64,000 nt of DNA from Streptomyces nigrescens (GTDB taxonomy: Bacteria; Actinomycetota; Actinomycetes; Streptomycetales; Streptomycetaceae), in assembly GCA_024349765.1 (NCBI GenBank), contig AP026073.1, positions 7,130,001 through 7,194,000 on the forward strand, written 5' to 3'. Positions 57,200 through 64,000 of the stretch are shown here, piece by piece. The position numbers were made by a program, and so were the translations under genes. Every line of letters starts with the position of its first letter. Positions within the stretch are counted from its first letter, which is position 1. The notes beneath the pieces are model-generated. The model saw only the letters and a list, made by a program, of their open reading frames with translations, ran no database searches and was not told the origin of the DNA.

Positions 57200-58900
57200 A
57201 TGCGTAGGTTCCGAGTACGTCGCGGACGTTCCGTCCAGCCGTCCATATGGTCCCGGCGGGGCCGATCGTCCCGGCAGGGCACGTCATCCCAGCAGGACGC
57301 TTCCTTCCGGCAGGACACGTCGTCCCGGAAGGCCACACCTTCACGACCTTCACGACCTTCACGTCACGACGTCGCACGACCCCATGACGCGCGTGCGGCG
57401 CGTGAGCCCCGTGCGGCGCGCCCGTCCCACATCCGGGCCGATGTCACCGCCTCGCTCGTGGTGTTCCTCGTTGCCGTGCCGCTGTGTGTCGGGGTGGCCG
57501 TGGCGTCCGGGGTGCCGGCTGAGTTGGGGCTGGTCACCGGGATCGTCGGCGGGTTGCTCACCGGGTTGCTGCCGGGCAGCAGTCTGCAGGTCAGCGGGCC
57601 GGCCGCGGGGCTGACCGTGCTGGTCTACGAGGCCGTGCAGGAGTACGGGCTCGGTGCGCTGGGTGTCCTGGTGCTGAGCGCCGGGGTGCTGCAGCTGGTG
57701 ATGGGGGCGCTGCGGCTGGGGCGCTGGTTCCGGGCGATCTCCGTCGCGGTCGTCCAGGGGATGCTGGCGGGCATCGGGCTGGTGCTGATTGCCGGCCAGC
57801 TGTACGCCCTGGTGGACGCCAAGGCGCCGGGCAACGGGCCGGCGAATCTGGGCGGGCTGCCGAACCTCGCGGTGGACACCATCGGGTCCGACCCGGCGCT
57901 GGTGGCGCTGGCGGTCGGGGTGTCGACGCTGGCGGTGCTGGTGCTCTGGCCGAAGTGGCGGCGCGCTGCGCGGGTGCTGCCCGCGCCGCTGGTCGCGGTG
58001 GCGCTGGCCACCGTCGCCGTGGCGGTGCTGGATCTGCCGGTGGCACGGGTGGAGGTTTCCGGGCTGCTGGAGGTGGTCCAGCCGCCGGGCGGGGCGGATG
58101 TCGCCCGGCTGGTGGAGGCGGGTGCGGTGGCCGGGGTGCTGGGCACCGTGCTCGCCTTCGCGCTGATCGCCTCCGCCGAATCGCTGTTCAGCGCGGCGGC
58201 GGTGGACCGGCTGCACGACGGGCCGAAGACCGACTACGACAAGGAGTTGTTGGCCCAGGGCGCGGGCAACACGGTGTGCGGCCTGCTCGGCGCGCTGCCG
58301 ATGACCGCGGTGATCGTACGCAGTGCCGCCAACGTCCAGGCCGGGGCGCGGACCAAGGCGTCGCGGGTGCTGCACGGGGTCTGGCTGCTGGTGTTCGCGG
58401 CGGTGTTCCCGGTGGCGCTGGGCGTCGTTCCGATCGCGGCGCTCGCGGCCGTACTGGTGCACGCGGGATGGAAGTTGCTGCCGGTGAGGACGTGGCGGCC
58501 GCTGTGGCGGGAGCACCGGGGTGAGGCCGTGGTGCTGGCGGCGACGGCGGTGGCGATCGTGGCCACCAACATGTTCGAGGGGGTGCTGCTCGGGCTGCTG
58601 CTGGCCGTCGCGAAGTCGGCGTGGGAGACGTCGCAGGTGCACCTGGAGGTGACCGGCCTGGAGGGCAGTGGGGCGATCCGGGTACGGGCCGTGGGCCATG
58701 CGACGTTCCTGCGGCTGCCGAAGCTGCTCGACCAGCTGGAGGCGCTGCCCCGGGACCGGGAGATCGAGCTGGATCTGTCCGGGCTGCGCCATCTCGACCA
58801 TGCGTGTGCGGCCGCGCTCGGCAACTGGGAGGAGCAGCGCCGCGGGCCGGACGGGACGGACGGGACGGCGCGGCGGACCACGCCGTCCGTGGCTCCGTAG
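57200..58900 (+). CDS. SulP-family anion transporter with STAS domain
   Basis: A 566-residue transporter. The basic Ser/Arg-rich N-terminal ~75 residues are followed by 10-12 membrane helices starting DVTASLVVFLVAVPLCVGVAVASGVPAELGLVTG. The SulP phrase SLQVSGPAAGLTVLVYEAV follows, then ASAESLFSAAAVDRLHDGPKTDYDKELLAQGAGNTVCGLLGALPMTAVIVRSAANVQAGA. The C-terminal STAS domain covers about 470-550 (EIELDLSGLRHLDHACAAAL). It may carry sulfate or bicarbonate; no carbonic anhydrase adjoins it. ATG 57200 has GGAGG 6 nt upstream. Confidence 0.9.
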   Translation: MRRFRVRRGRSVQPSIWSRRGRSSRQGTSSQQDASFRQDTSSRKATPSRPSRPSRHDVARPHDARAAREPRAARPSHIRADVTASLVVFLVAVPLCVGVAVASGVPAELGLVTGIVGGLLTGLLPGSSLQVSGPAAGLTVLVYEAVQEYGLGALGVLVLSAGVLQLVMGALRLGRWFRAISVAVVQGMLAGIGLVLIAGQLYALVDAKAPGNGPANLGGLPNLAVDTIGSDPALVALAVGVSTLAVLVLWPKWRRAARVLPAPLVAVALATVAVAVLDLPVARVEVSGLLEVVQPPGGADVARLVEAGAVAGVLGTVLAFALIASAESLFSAAAVDRLHDGPKTDYDKELLAQGAGNTVCGLLGALPMTAVIVRSAANVQAGARTKASRVLHGVWLLVFAAVFPVALGVVPIAALAAVLVHAGWKLLPVRTWRPLWREHRGEAVVLAATAVAIVATNMFEGVLLGLLLAVAKSAWETSQVHLEVTGLEGSGAIRVRAVGHATFLRLPKLLDQLEALPRDREIELDLSGLRHLDHACAAALGNWEEQRRGPDGTDGTARRTTPSVAP

Positions 58901-59277
58901 GCCGGGGAGACCGGGGAGGCGGGGAGACCGGGGAGGCGGGGAGACCGGGGAGGCGGGGAGACCGGGGAGGCGGGGAGGCCGGGAGGCCGGGGAGACCGGA
59001 AACCTGTGGGCCCTGAAGTCGGTGAGCGGTGCGCCGGTGAGCGGTGGCCGGTGCGCCGGGAGGGCGGACCTCCCGGCGGTCAGCAGGCCCGGAGACCCGT
59101 GCCCCCGGAGCCCCGTAGCCCCATGGCCCCGTAGACCCCTAGACCCGTAGGGCCCGCGGGCGGTATCGCCAGTAACGGGCCTTACGGCGTCGAAGGGCCG
59201 TTACAACAACAGAGCGGCGTTCCGGCGGAAATGACCGTAGGGTCAGGAGCTGGTGACCACCGACCCCGAGGAGCGCT
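58901..59277 (+). other. Intergenic region with 17-nt tandem repeats
   Basis: Four perfect copies of GGGGAGACCGGGGAGGC (58904-58971) and degenerate copies to 58998 follow the sulP stop. Further right are CCCGTAG-type short repeats (59110-59155), an inverted GTAACGG/CCGTTAC (59172-59178, 59198-59204) and a -10-like TAGGGT (59238-59243) that may serve the peptidase gene. No gene seen. Confidence 0.7.
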
Positions 59278-60687
59278 GTGAACCGCCGGCCCCTTCGTCG
59301 CTGCGGGGCGACCGCCGCGCTGTCCGTCGCCCTGCTGCTGTCCTCCTGCACCGGTGCCGCCCTGAGCGCCACCGGGACGGCGGGCAGCGGCGGGGTGGGC
59401 GACCCGCTCTTCCCGGCGCTCGGGAACGGCGGTTACGACGTACGGCACTACGGCCTCGACCTGGCCTACGACGTCAAGCGGAAGCATCTGGACGCGACCG
59501 CGGAGATCACCGCCCGGGCCACCCAGGACCTGCGCTCCTTCAAGCTGGACCTGGAGGGGCTGCGGGTGTCCGCGGTCCGCGTCGACGGCAAGGACGCGTC
59601 GTTCTCCCGCACGGGCCACAAGCTCACGGTGCGGCCGCCGGTGGGCATCGCGAAGGGCACCCAGTTCCGTACCACCGTCGAGTACGCGGGCACGCCGCAG
59701 GAGCTGAAGGACCCGGACGGGTCGACGGAGGGCTGGGTCAAGACGCCCGACGGGGCGTTCGTGTCGGGGGAGCCGGCCGGCGCGATGACGTGGTTCCCCG
59801 GCAACAACCACCCGGAGGACAAGGCCACCTACGACTTCAAGATCACCGTTCCGCGGCGCTACACGGCCGTCGCCAACGGGGAGCTGCGGTCGGCGAAGGT
59901 GTCCAAGGGGAAGGCCACGTTCACCTGGCACAACCCGGAGCCGATGGCCAGCTATCTGGCGACCGCCACCATCGGCACGTTCGACGTCCACACCTCCCGC
60001 ACACCCGGCGGGCTGCCGCTGTACGTCGCGGTGGACCCGGCGGAGGCCGCGGCGAGCCGGAAGCCGCTGGCCCGGCTGCCGGAGATCATCAAGTGGGAGA
60101 GCGGGCTGTTCGGGACGTACCCGTTCTCCTCGGCGGGCGCGATCGTCGACCACACCCCGCCGCGGATCGACTGGTCCGCGCTGGAGTCCCAGACCAAGCC
60201 GGTCTACGCCGGGGCGCCGGACACCGTGACCGTCGTGCACGAGATGGCGCACCAGTGGTTCGGCGATTCGGTGACGCCGAAGACCTGGCAGGACACCTGG
60301 CTCAGCGAGGGTTTCGCGACGTACGTCGAGTGGCTGTGGGGGGAGCACGAGGGCGGCAAGACACCCCAGCAGCAGTTCGACGCGCTCTACAAGGACGACC
60401 CGCACAACGAGCGCTGGGACTTCCCGCCGGGCCGCCCGGGCGCGGCGAAGAACGTCACCGGCACGGCCGTGTACGAGCGCGGCGCGATGCTGCTCCAGCA
60501 GCTCCGCAGGGCCGTGGGTGACAAGACGTTCTTCCGGATCCTGAAGGAGTGGCCGGCCAAGTACCGCTACTCCAACGCCGATTCGAAGGATTTCATCGCC
60601 TTCTGCCAGGCCCGCACGGACGTGGACCTGAAGCCCCTCTTCGACGCGTGGCTGTACGGGAAGGGGAAGCCGGACAAGGTGTTCTGA
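59278..60687 (+). CDS. M1-family metallopeptidase, lipoprotein
   Basis: A 469-residue exported aminopeptidase-like enzyme. The signal peptide LRRCGATAALSVALLLSSC has lipobox LSSC (Cys24). An N-terminal beta-domain (YDVRHYGLDLAYDVKRKHLDATAEITARAT) typical of M1 precedes the catalytic centre VVHEMAHQWFGDSV (His321, Glu322, His325), with the third ligand Glu344 in WLSEGFATYVEWLWG. GAMTWFPGNNHP replaces the usual GAMEN exopeptidase loop, so N-terminal specificity may differ. It lacks the large C-terminal helical domain of PepN. GTG start with GAGGAG upstream. Confidence 0.92.
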   Translation: MNRRPLRRCGATAALSVALLLSSCTGAALSATGTAGSGGVGDPLFPALGNGGYDVRHYGLDLAYDVKRKHLDATAEITARATQDLRSFKLDLEGLRVSAVRVDGKDASFSRTGHKLTVRPPVGIAKGTQFRTTVEYAGTPQELKDPDGSTEGWVKTPDGAFVSGEPAGAMTWFPGNNHPEDKATYDFKITVPRRYTAVANGELRSAKVSKGKATFTWHNPEPMASYLATATIGTFDVHTSRTPGGLPLYVAVDPAEAAASRKPLARLPEIIKWESGLFGTYPFSSAGAIVDHTPPRIDWSALESQTKPVYAGAPDTVTVVHEMAHQWFGDSVTPKTWQDTWLSEGFATYVEWLWGEHEGGKTPQQQFDALYKDDPHNERWDFPPGRPGAAKNVTGTAVYERGAMLLQQLRRAVGDKTFFRILKEWPAKYRYSNADSKDFIAFCQARTDVDLKPLFDAWLYGKGKPDKVF

Positions 60688-60748
60688 GCCGGGCGGGGTG
60701 GTGCCGGGCGGGGGTGTGCCGGGCGGGGTGGTGTTCTGAGGAGGCCCG

Positions 60749-61957
60749 CTAGCTGACGTTGGGGATCAGGCGGATGGCCGCCGGGTGGCGGGCGGTGAGG
60801 GTGAGGAAGCGGCGGGTGGAGCGGACCACCTGTTCCTTGACGAGGGCGGCCGGGCGGCCGGTCAGGACCGTTTCGCGCGGGGTGTCGTCGGCGCGTACGG
60901 ACTGGATCAGGCCGTCGTGCCGGCCCAGGCTCACGCACTGCACGAAGTAGGCGAACGTCAGCGGCCGGGGCGCGGTGCCGCGGAGTTCGGCGATGATGCC
61001 GCGGGCCGCGTGGGCGCCGGTCGGCAGGGCGGTGGCGCAGGCCATGCGGAGGGTGCCGGCCCGCGGGGACCGGGCCTCGGCCGCGTCGCCGGCGACGTAG
61101 ACGTCCGGGTGGCTGACCGAGCGCAGTGCGGCGTCGACCCGGATGCGGCCGGTGGCCGGGTCGGTGTCGAGGCCCGCGTCCCGGGCGAGGTCCCCGGTGG
61201 CCCGCAGGGCGGCCGTCCACACCACGGCGTCCGCGTCCAGGTCGTCCGCGTCGGTGACCCGCCGGCCCTCGGTGACGCGGACGTGCAGCCGGTCGAGGAC
61301 GGTCCGTACGTGGGTCCGGCCGCGGGCCGACAGGCCCGGCCCGAGTTCGCCGCCGGTGAGCAGCCGGACCTGCCACTCCGGGTGGGCCTCGGCGAGTTCG
61401 GCGGCCATCTCGATGCCGGTGAGGCCGCCGCCGACCACCGCCAGCGCGCCGGGTCCGGTCAGCAGCCGCCGGTGGAGGGCGGTGGCGGTCTCGGCGGTGA
61501 AGGACCGCTGCCCGGCGCCGCGCGGGTCGGTGTGGCTGCCGAGGGCGTAGACCAGGCGGTCGTAGCGGAGGGTGCGGCCGCGGTCGGTGTGCACGACGCG
61601 GGCGTCCGGGTCGAGGGCGGTGGCCCGGGCGGCGAGGTGCTCCACGCCGGTGCCGCGCAGCAACTCGGCCCGGGAATGGGCGACTTCGGGGCGTCCGGCG
61701 GCGACTTCGTGCAGCCGGACCCGTTCGGTGAGCCGGTCGTCGGGGTCGACCAGGGTCACGCGCGCGTGCGGGGCGAGCCGCAGCGCGGCCATCATGCCGG
61801 CGTAGCCGCCGCCGAGGACGACGACCCTGCCGCTTGCGGCCTTACGGGTGCGGGGGCGTGCGCCGCGCGGCCGGTGGTCCGTCACACCGTTCGCGATCTT
61901 GTTCATCTTCTTCATGGCGTCCTCCTGGGCGTTCATGGCGTCCTCCTCGGCGTGCAT
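60749..61957 (-). CDS. NDH-2-like FAD-dependent oxidoreductase, ECF41-linked
   Basis: Up to 402 residues. FAD Rossmann RVVVLGGGYAGMMAALRLAPHA is followed by LRYDRLVYALGSHTD, NAD site ALAVVGGGLTGIEMAAELAEAHP and HPDVYVAGDAAEA. The C-terminal FVQCVSLGRHDGLIQSV and FLTLTARHP match the type II NADH dehydrogenase group, but without an obvious membrane-binding C-terminal helix. Three in-frame ATGs (61957, 61936, 61915) each follow AGGAGG by 5 nt in a 21-nt repeat, so the exact start is open. It lies downstream of an ECF41-type promoter and of the ECF41 sigma gene, as the target oxidoreductase. Confidence 0.87.
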   Translation of the reverse strand: MHAEEDAMNAQEDAMKKMNKIANGVTDHRPRGARPRTRKAASGRVVVLGGGYAGMMAALRLAPHARVTLVDPDDRLTERVRLHEVAAGRPEVAHSRAELLRGTGVEHLAARATALDPDARVVHTDRGRTLRYDRLVYALGSHTDPRGAGQRSFTAETATALHRRLLTGPGALAVVGGGLTGIEMAAELAEAHPEWQVRLLTGGELGPGLSARGRTHVRTVLDRLHVRVTEGRRVTDADDLDADAVVWTAALRATGDLARDAGLDTDPATGRIRVDAALRSVSHPDVYVAGDAAEARSPRAGTLRMACATALPTGAHAARGIIAELRGTAPRPLTFAYFVQCVSLGRHDGLIQSVRADDTPRETVLTGRPAALVKEQVVRSTRRFLTLTARHPAAIRLIPNVS

Positions 61958-61980
61958 GGCGTCCTCCTGGGCGTCTTCAT
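61916..61980. repeat. Tandem 21-nt repeats each carrying an RBS and ATG
   Basis: On the minus strand the units ATGCACGCCGAGGAGGACGCC and ATGAACGCCCAGGAGGACGCC (21 nt each) are preceded by a 23-nt relative. Every copy contains AGGAGG, 5 nt, ATG. The last two ATGs and 61957 share the reading frame of the flavoprotein. Confidence 0.85.
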
Positions 61981-62079
61981 GACGTCCTCTTCATGGCGTT
62001 CACGACGTCCCCCTGGGCGGGATGTCGTCCTCCTGGGTGGACGCGCCGCACCGGGGCCGGTGCGGCGTCGCCGGAAGGG

Positions 62080-62106
62080 GACGACACGGGAGGCGGGAAT
62101 GTGACA
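62080..62106 (-). promoter_or_regulatory. ECF41-type promoter
   Basis: On the minus strand TGTCACA (62106-62100), exactly 16 nt, then CGTC (62083-62080). This equals the published ECF41 consensus TGTCACA-N16-CGTC. It lies between the sigma factor gene and the flavoprotein gene it should drive, about 123 nt before the first ATG. Confidence 0.85.
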
Positions 62107-62159
62107 GCGGGAAGGCGACAGCGGGAAGGCGACAGCGGGGGCGCGGGCCGGGGGCGACG

Positions 62160-63197
62160 TCACTCCTGGCCGGGGGTGAGCGCCCGGTCGAGATCGACGT
62201 GGCCGAGCTTCTCGGGGTTGACCACGGCGTCGACCTCCGTGATCCGTCCGTCGTGGACGGTGAAGGCGAACACCCCGGCCTGGCGCCCCGCCGCGTCGGC
62301 GAAGACCAGCCCGGTCGCGCCGTTGACCTGCTGGAGCGCGACCCGCACCGGTCCGCGTTCGGCACCGCGGGCGACCAGGCCCAGCGCGTAGCGGGCGACC
62401 TTCTCGCGGCCCAGCACCGGGCGGCGGGCGGCACTCACCCGGCCGCCGCCGTCCGAGCGCCAGACCACTTCGGGGTCGAGGACGGCGAGCAGCGCGTCGA
62501 GGTCGCCGCCGATGACGGCGGACAGGAACGCCTCGACGGTGCGCCGGTGTTCGGCCCGGTCGACGGTCCGGCGCGGCGCCTCGGCCCGTACCCGCCGGCG
62601 GGCGCGGGAGGCCAGCTGCCGTACCGCGTCGGGTGTGCGGCCGACCGCCTCGGCGACGTCCGGGAAGGGGACGGCGAAGACGTCGTGGAGGATGAAGGCG
62701 GTGCGTTCGGCGGGGGTGAGCCGTTCCAGGACGGTGAGCAGGGCCATGCCCACGGACTCGTCGAGGGTGACCCGGTCCTCCGGTGCGTCGCCGTACGCGC
62801 TGCCGGGCAGTTGGTCGGCGCCGGTGCCGTCGACCAGCGGTTCCGGCAGCCAGGGCCCGACGTACCGTTCGCGGCGGGCCCGGGCCGAGCCCAGCAGGTC
62901 GTAGCAGATCCGGCTGACGACGGTGGTGAGGAAGCCGCGCGGGCTGTCCACGGGTGGGTCGAGGGGCAGCGCCTGCCACCTCAGCCAGGCCTCCTGCACG
63001 GCGTCGTCCGCGTCGCTGACCGTCCCCGTGATCCGGTACGCGATCCCCCAGAGCCGTCCCCGCTCCGCCTCGAACGTCGCCAGGTGGCCCTCGGCCGGCC
63101 GCCCGGGGTGGCTGCTCGCGGCCGGGTCGGGGTGGCTGCTTGCGGTGTTCCCGCCTGTGGCGTTCCTGTCTGCGGTGTCCCTGCTCGCTTCCGCCAC
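62160..63197 (-). CDS. ECF41-family RNA polymerase sigma factor (SigJ-like)
   Basis: A 345-residue ECF sigma factor with a fused C-terminal SnoaL-like domain. Sigma-2 is at about 40-110 (GRLWGIAYRITGTVSDADDAVQEAWLRWQ), WLPEP at 116-120 and sigma-4 at 150-205 (LTPAERTAFILHDVFAVPFPDVAEAVGRTPDAVRQLASRAR). The regulatory domain carries DGGGR (249-253) and NPEKL (327-331), the three hallmark motifs of ECF41. The C-terminal domain acts in place of an anti-sigma factor. GTG 63197 with GAGGGAG upstream; a 566-residue open frame runs further but is not supported. Its N-terminus has a repeated SSHPDPAASSHPG. Confidence 0.94.
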   Translation of the reverse strand: MAEASRDTADRNATGGNTASSHPDPAASSHPGRPAEGHLATFEAERGRLWGIAYRITGTVSDADDAVQEAWLRWQALPLDPPVDSPRGFLTTVVSRICYDLLGSARARRERYVGPWLPEPLVDGTGADQLPGSAYGDAPEDRVTLDESVGMALLTVLERLTPAERTAFILHDVFAVPFPDVAEAVGRTPDAVRQLASRARRRVRAEAPRRTVDRAEHRRTVEAFLSAVIGGDLDALLAVLDPEVVWRSDGGGRVSAARRPVLGREKVARYALGLVARGAERGPVRVALQQVNGATGLVFADAAGRQAGVFAFTVHDGRITEVDAVVNPEKLGHVDLDRALTPGQE

Positions 63198-63279
63198 GTG
63201 CCGTGTCTCCCTCGCTCCGTACGCCCGCCCCGCCCCGGTCCGCCGCCGGGTCGAGGTCCGGCCCCTCCGGGGCCCGCCC

Positions 63280-64000
63280 CTAGGGACGACGCGGCGGGGC
63301 CGGGTGTGACATCGGCGGGCGGCGGGCGACGGTGAGGTCGAGGGCGTACGCCTCCTCGACCGTGCCGTCCGGGAAGACGTCGAGCAGGGCGGCCCGTTCG
63401 GCTTCCAGGACGGGGGCGGCGGCCGCCGGGCCGAGGGCCGCGAAGTACGAGCGGCTGCCGAGCATGGCGAGGTGGGTGCCGAGGGGGACCCGCCGGGTCC
63501 AGTGCAGCACGCGGCATTCCGGCTGCAGGCCGAGGCCCAGGCCGCGGAGCAGGTCGGGGGCCTCCGGTGCGATCGGGTGGGCGTGGTAGCCGGGGAGCCG
63601 GCGGGCGAGCCTGGCCTCCTGTTCGGCGGCCCAGGGGACGTCCGGGTCGGGCAGGTTCCACCACAGCGCGAGCGCGCCCCCGGGCCGCAGCACGCGCAGC
63701 GCCTCCGGGACGGAGCGCGCCGGGTCGGTCCAGTGCCATGCCTGGGCGTAGCCGACGAGGTCGAAGCCCGCGTCGTCGGAGAACGGGAGCGCCTCGCCGA
63801 TACCGCGGACGAGCGGGACGTCCGGATGGGCGGCGCGCAGTTCGGCGGCCATGGCCGCACCGGGCTCCACGGCGGTCACCCGCGCGCCGCGCGCCGTGAG
63901 CAGGCCGGTCGCGATGCCCGTTCCCGCCCCGACGTCCAGCACCCGCGCACCGGCCAGCGGGCGTCCGGCCAGTTCCTCGATCGCGGCGAAGAGGGCCGGT
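63280..64000 (-). CDS. Class I SAM-dependent methyltransferase (5' end outside window)
   Basis: At least 239 residues; the reading frame stays open to the right edge, so the N-terminus is missing. The SAM site is LDVGAGTGIATGLLTARGARVTAVEPGAAM, then IGEALPFSDDAGFDLVGYAQAWHWTD and ALRVLRPGGALALWWNLPDPD, the pattern of UbiE/methyltransf_11 proteins. LDVFPDGTVEEAYALDLTVARRP ends it. Similar proteins are often annotated only as class I methyltransferases; the substrate is unknown. It lies 82 nt upstream of the sigma factor start, in the same direction, and could be co-transcribed. Confidence 0.88.
   Translation of the reverse strand, partial: PALFAAIEELAGRPLAGARVLDVGAGTGIATGLLTARGARVTAVEPGAAMAAELRAAHPDVPLVRGIGEALPFSDDAGFDLVGYAQAWHWTDPARSVPEALRVLRPGGALALWWNLPDPDVPWAAEQEARLARRLPGYHAHPIAPEAPDLLRGLGLGLQPECRVLHWTRRVPLGTHLAMLGSRSYFAALGPAAAAPVLEAERAALLDVFPDGTVEEAYALDLTVARRPPMSHPAPPRRP

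Overview
The window is a 64 kb piece of a Streptomyces chromosome. The DNA is very GC-rich, with coding third positions nearly all G or C. It carries a Streptomyces-type rRNA operon without spacer tRNAs, a PhoP-type PHO box before pstS, a CsoR gene with its palindrome, and the SLT-NlpC/P60 plus cmd (SCO4126-4131-like) locus. No integrase, transposase, CRISPR array or tRNA gene was seen.

Layout. 0-9 kb: the end of a mycothiol-dependent-isomerase-like gene, a divergent HxlR regulator/NmrA oxidoreductase pair, an O-methyltransferase, a UvrA-like ABC protein, a regulator/HbhA-like/DUF2516 group matching the order Rv0474-hbhA-Rv0476, and a SpoIIE-type phosphatase. 9-17 kb: a secreted NlpC/P60 hydrolase, the high-affinity phosphate operon pstSCAB behind a PHO box, the low-affinity phosphate transporter Pit with its DUF47 partner, and CsoR. 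17-22.5 kb: a lipoprotein, small proteins, a Tat-exported flavin oxidoreductase, a PAP2 phosphatase and a transglycosylase/NlpC hydrolase. 22.6-30.9 kb: the cmd locus, which reads as a reduced type IV secretion-like apparatus with pilin-like, VirB8-like, VirB6-like, split VirB4-like and VirD4-like proteins.

30.8-47.1 kb: an unusual polyketide cluster, all on the minus strand. One operon runs ACP (with a zinc ribbon), ketosynthase, inactive ketosynthase, ketosynthase, inactive ketosynthase, an aminotransferase fused to an acyl-ACP-reductase-like domain, two SDR reductases and a type II thioesterase. Upstream lies a second operon: NAD(P)-binding protein, TetR, P450, ferredoxin and ferredoxin reductase. 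Near-identical palindromes lie in the P450-operon promoter and upstream of the PKS operon, suggesting one TetR repressor for both. I infer reductive release of an ACP-bound chain as an aldehyde and transamination to an amine or cyclic imine, then oxidation. I do not recognise the product. At the left edge the thioesterase and cmdA genes overlap tail to tail in a way that looks like a recombination joint.

47.2-52.5 kb: an rRNA operon (5S, 23S, 16S on the minus strand) with its terminator and several promoters. 53-64 kb: an auxiliary-type trpS behind a Trp-Trp leader-peptide attenuator, proC, an unknown secreted or membrane protein, a SulP transporter, an M1-like lipoprotein peptidase, an NDH-2-like flavoprotein preceded by an exact ECF41-type promoter, the ECF41 sigma factor, and a methyltransferase cut by the window edge. 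Genes homologous to SCO4126-4142 and to the SCO3334-3337 region are side by side here, with the cluster and the rRNA operon at the seam, so this may be a rearrangement point.
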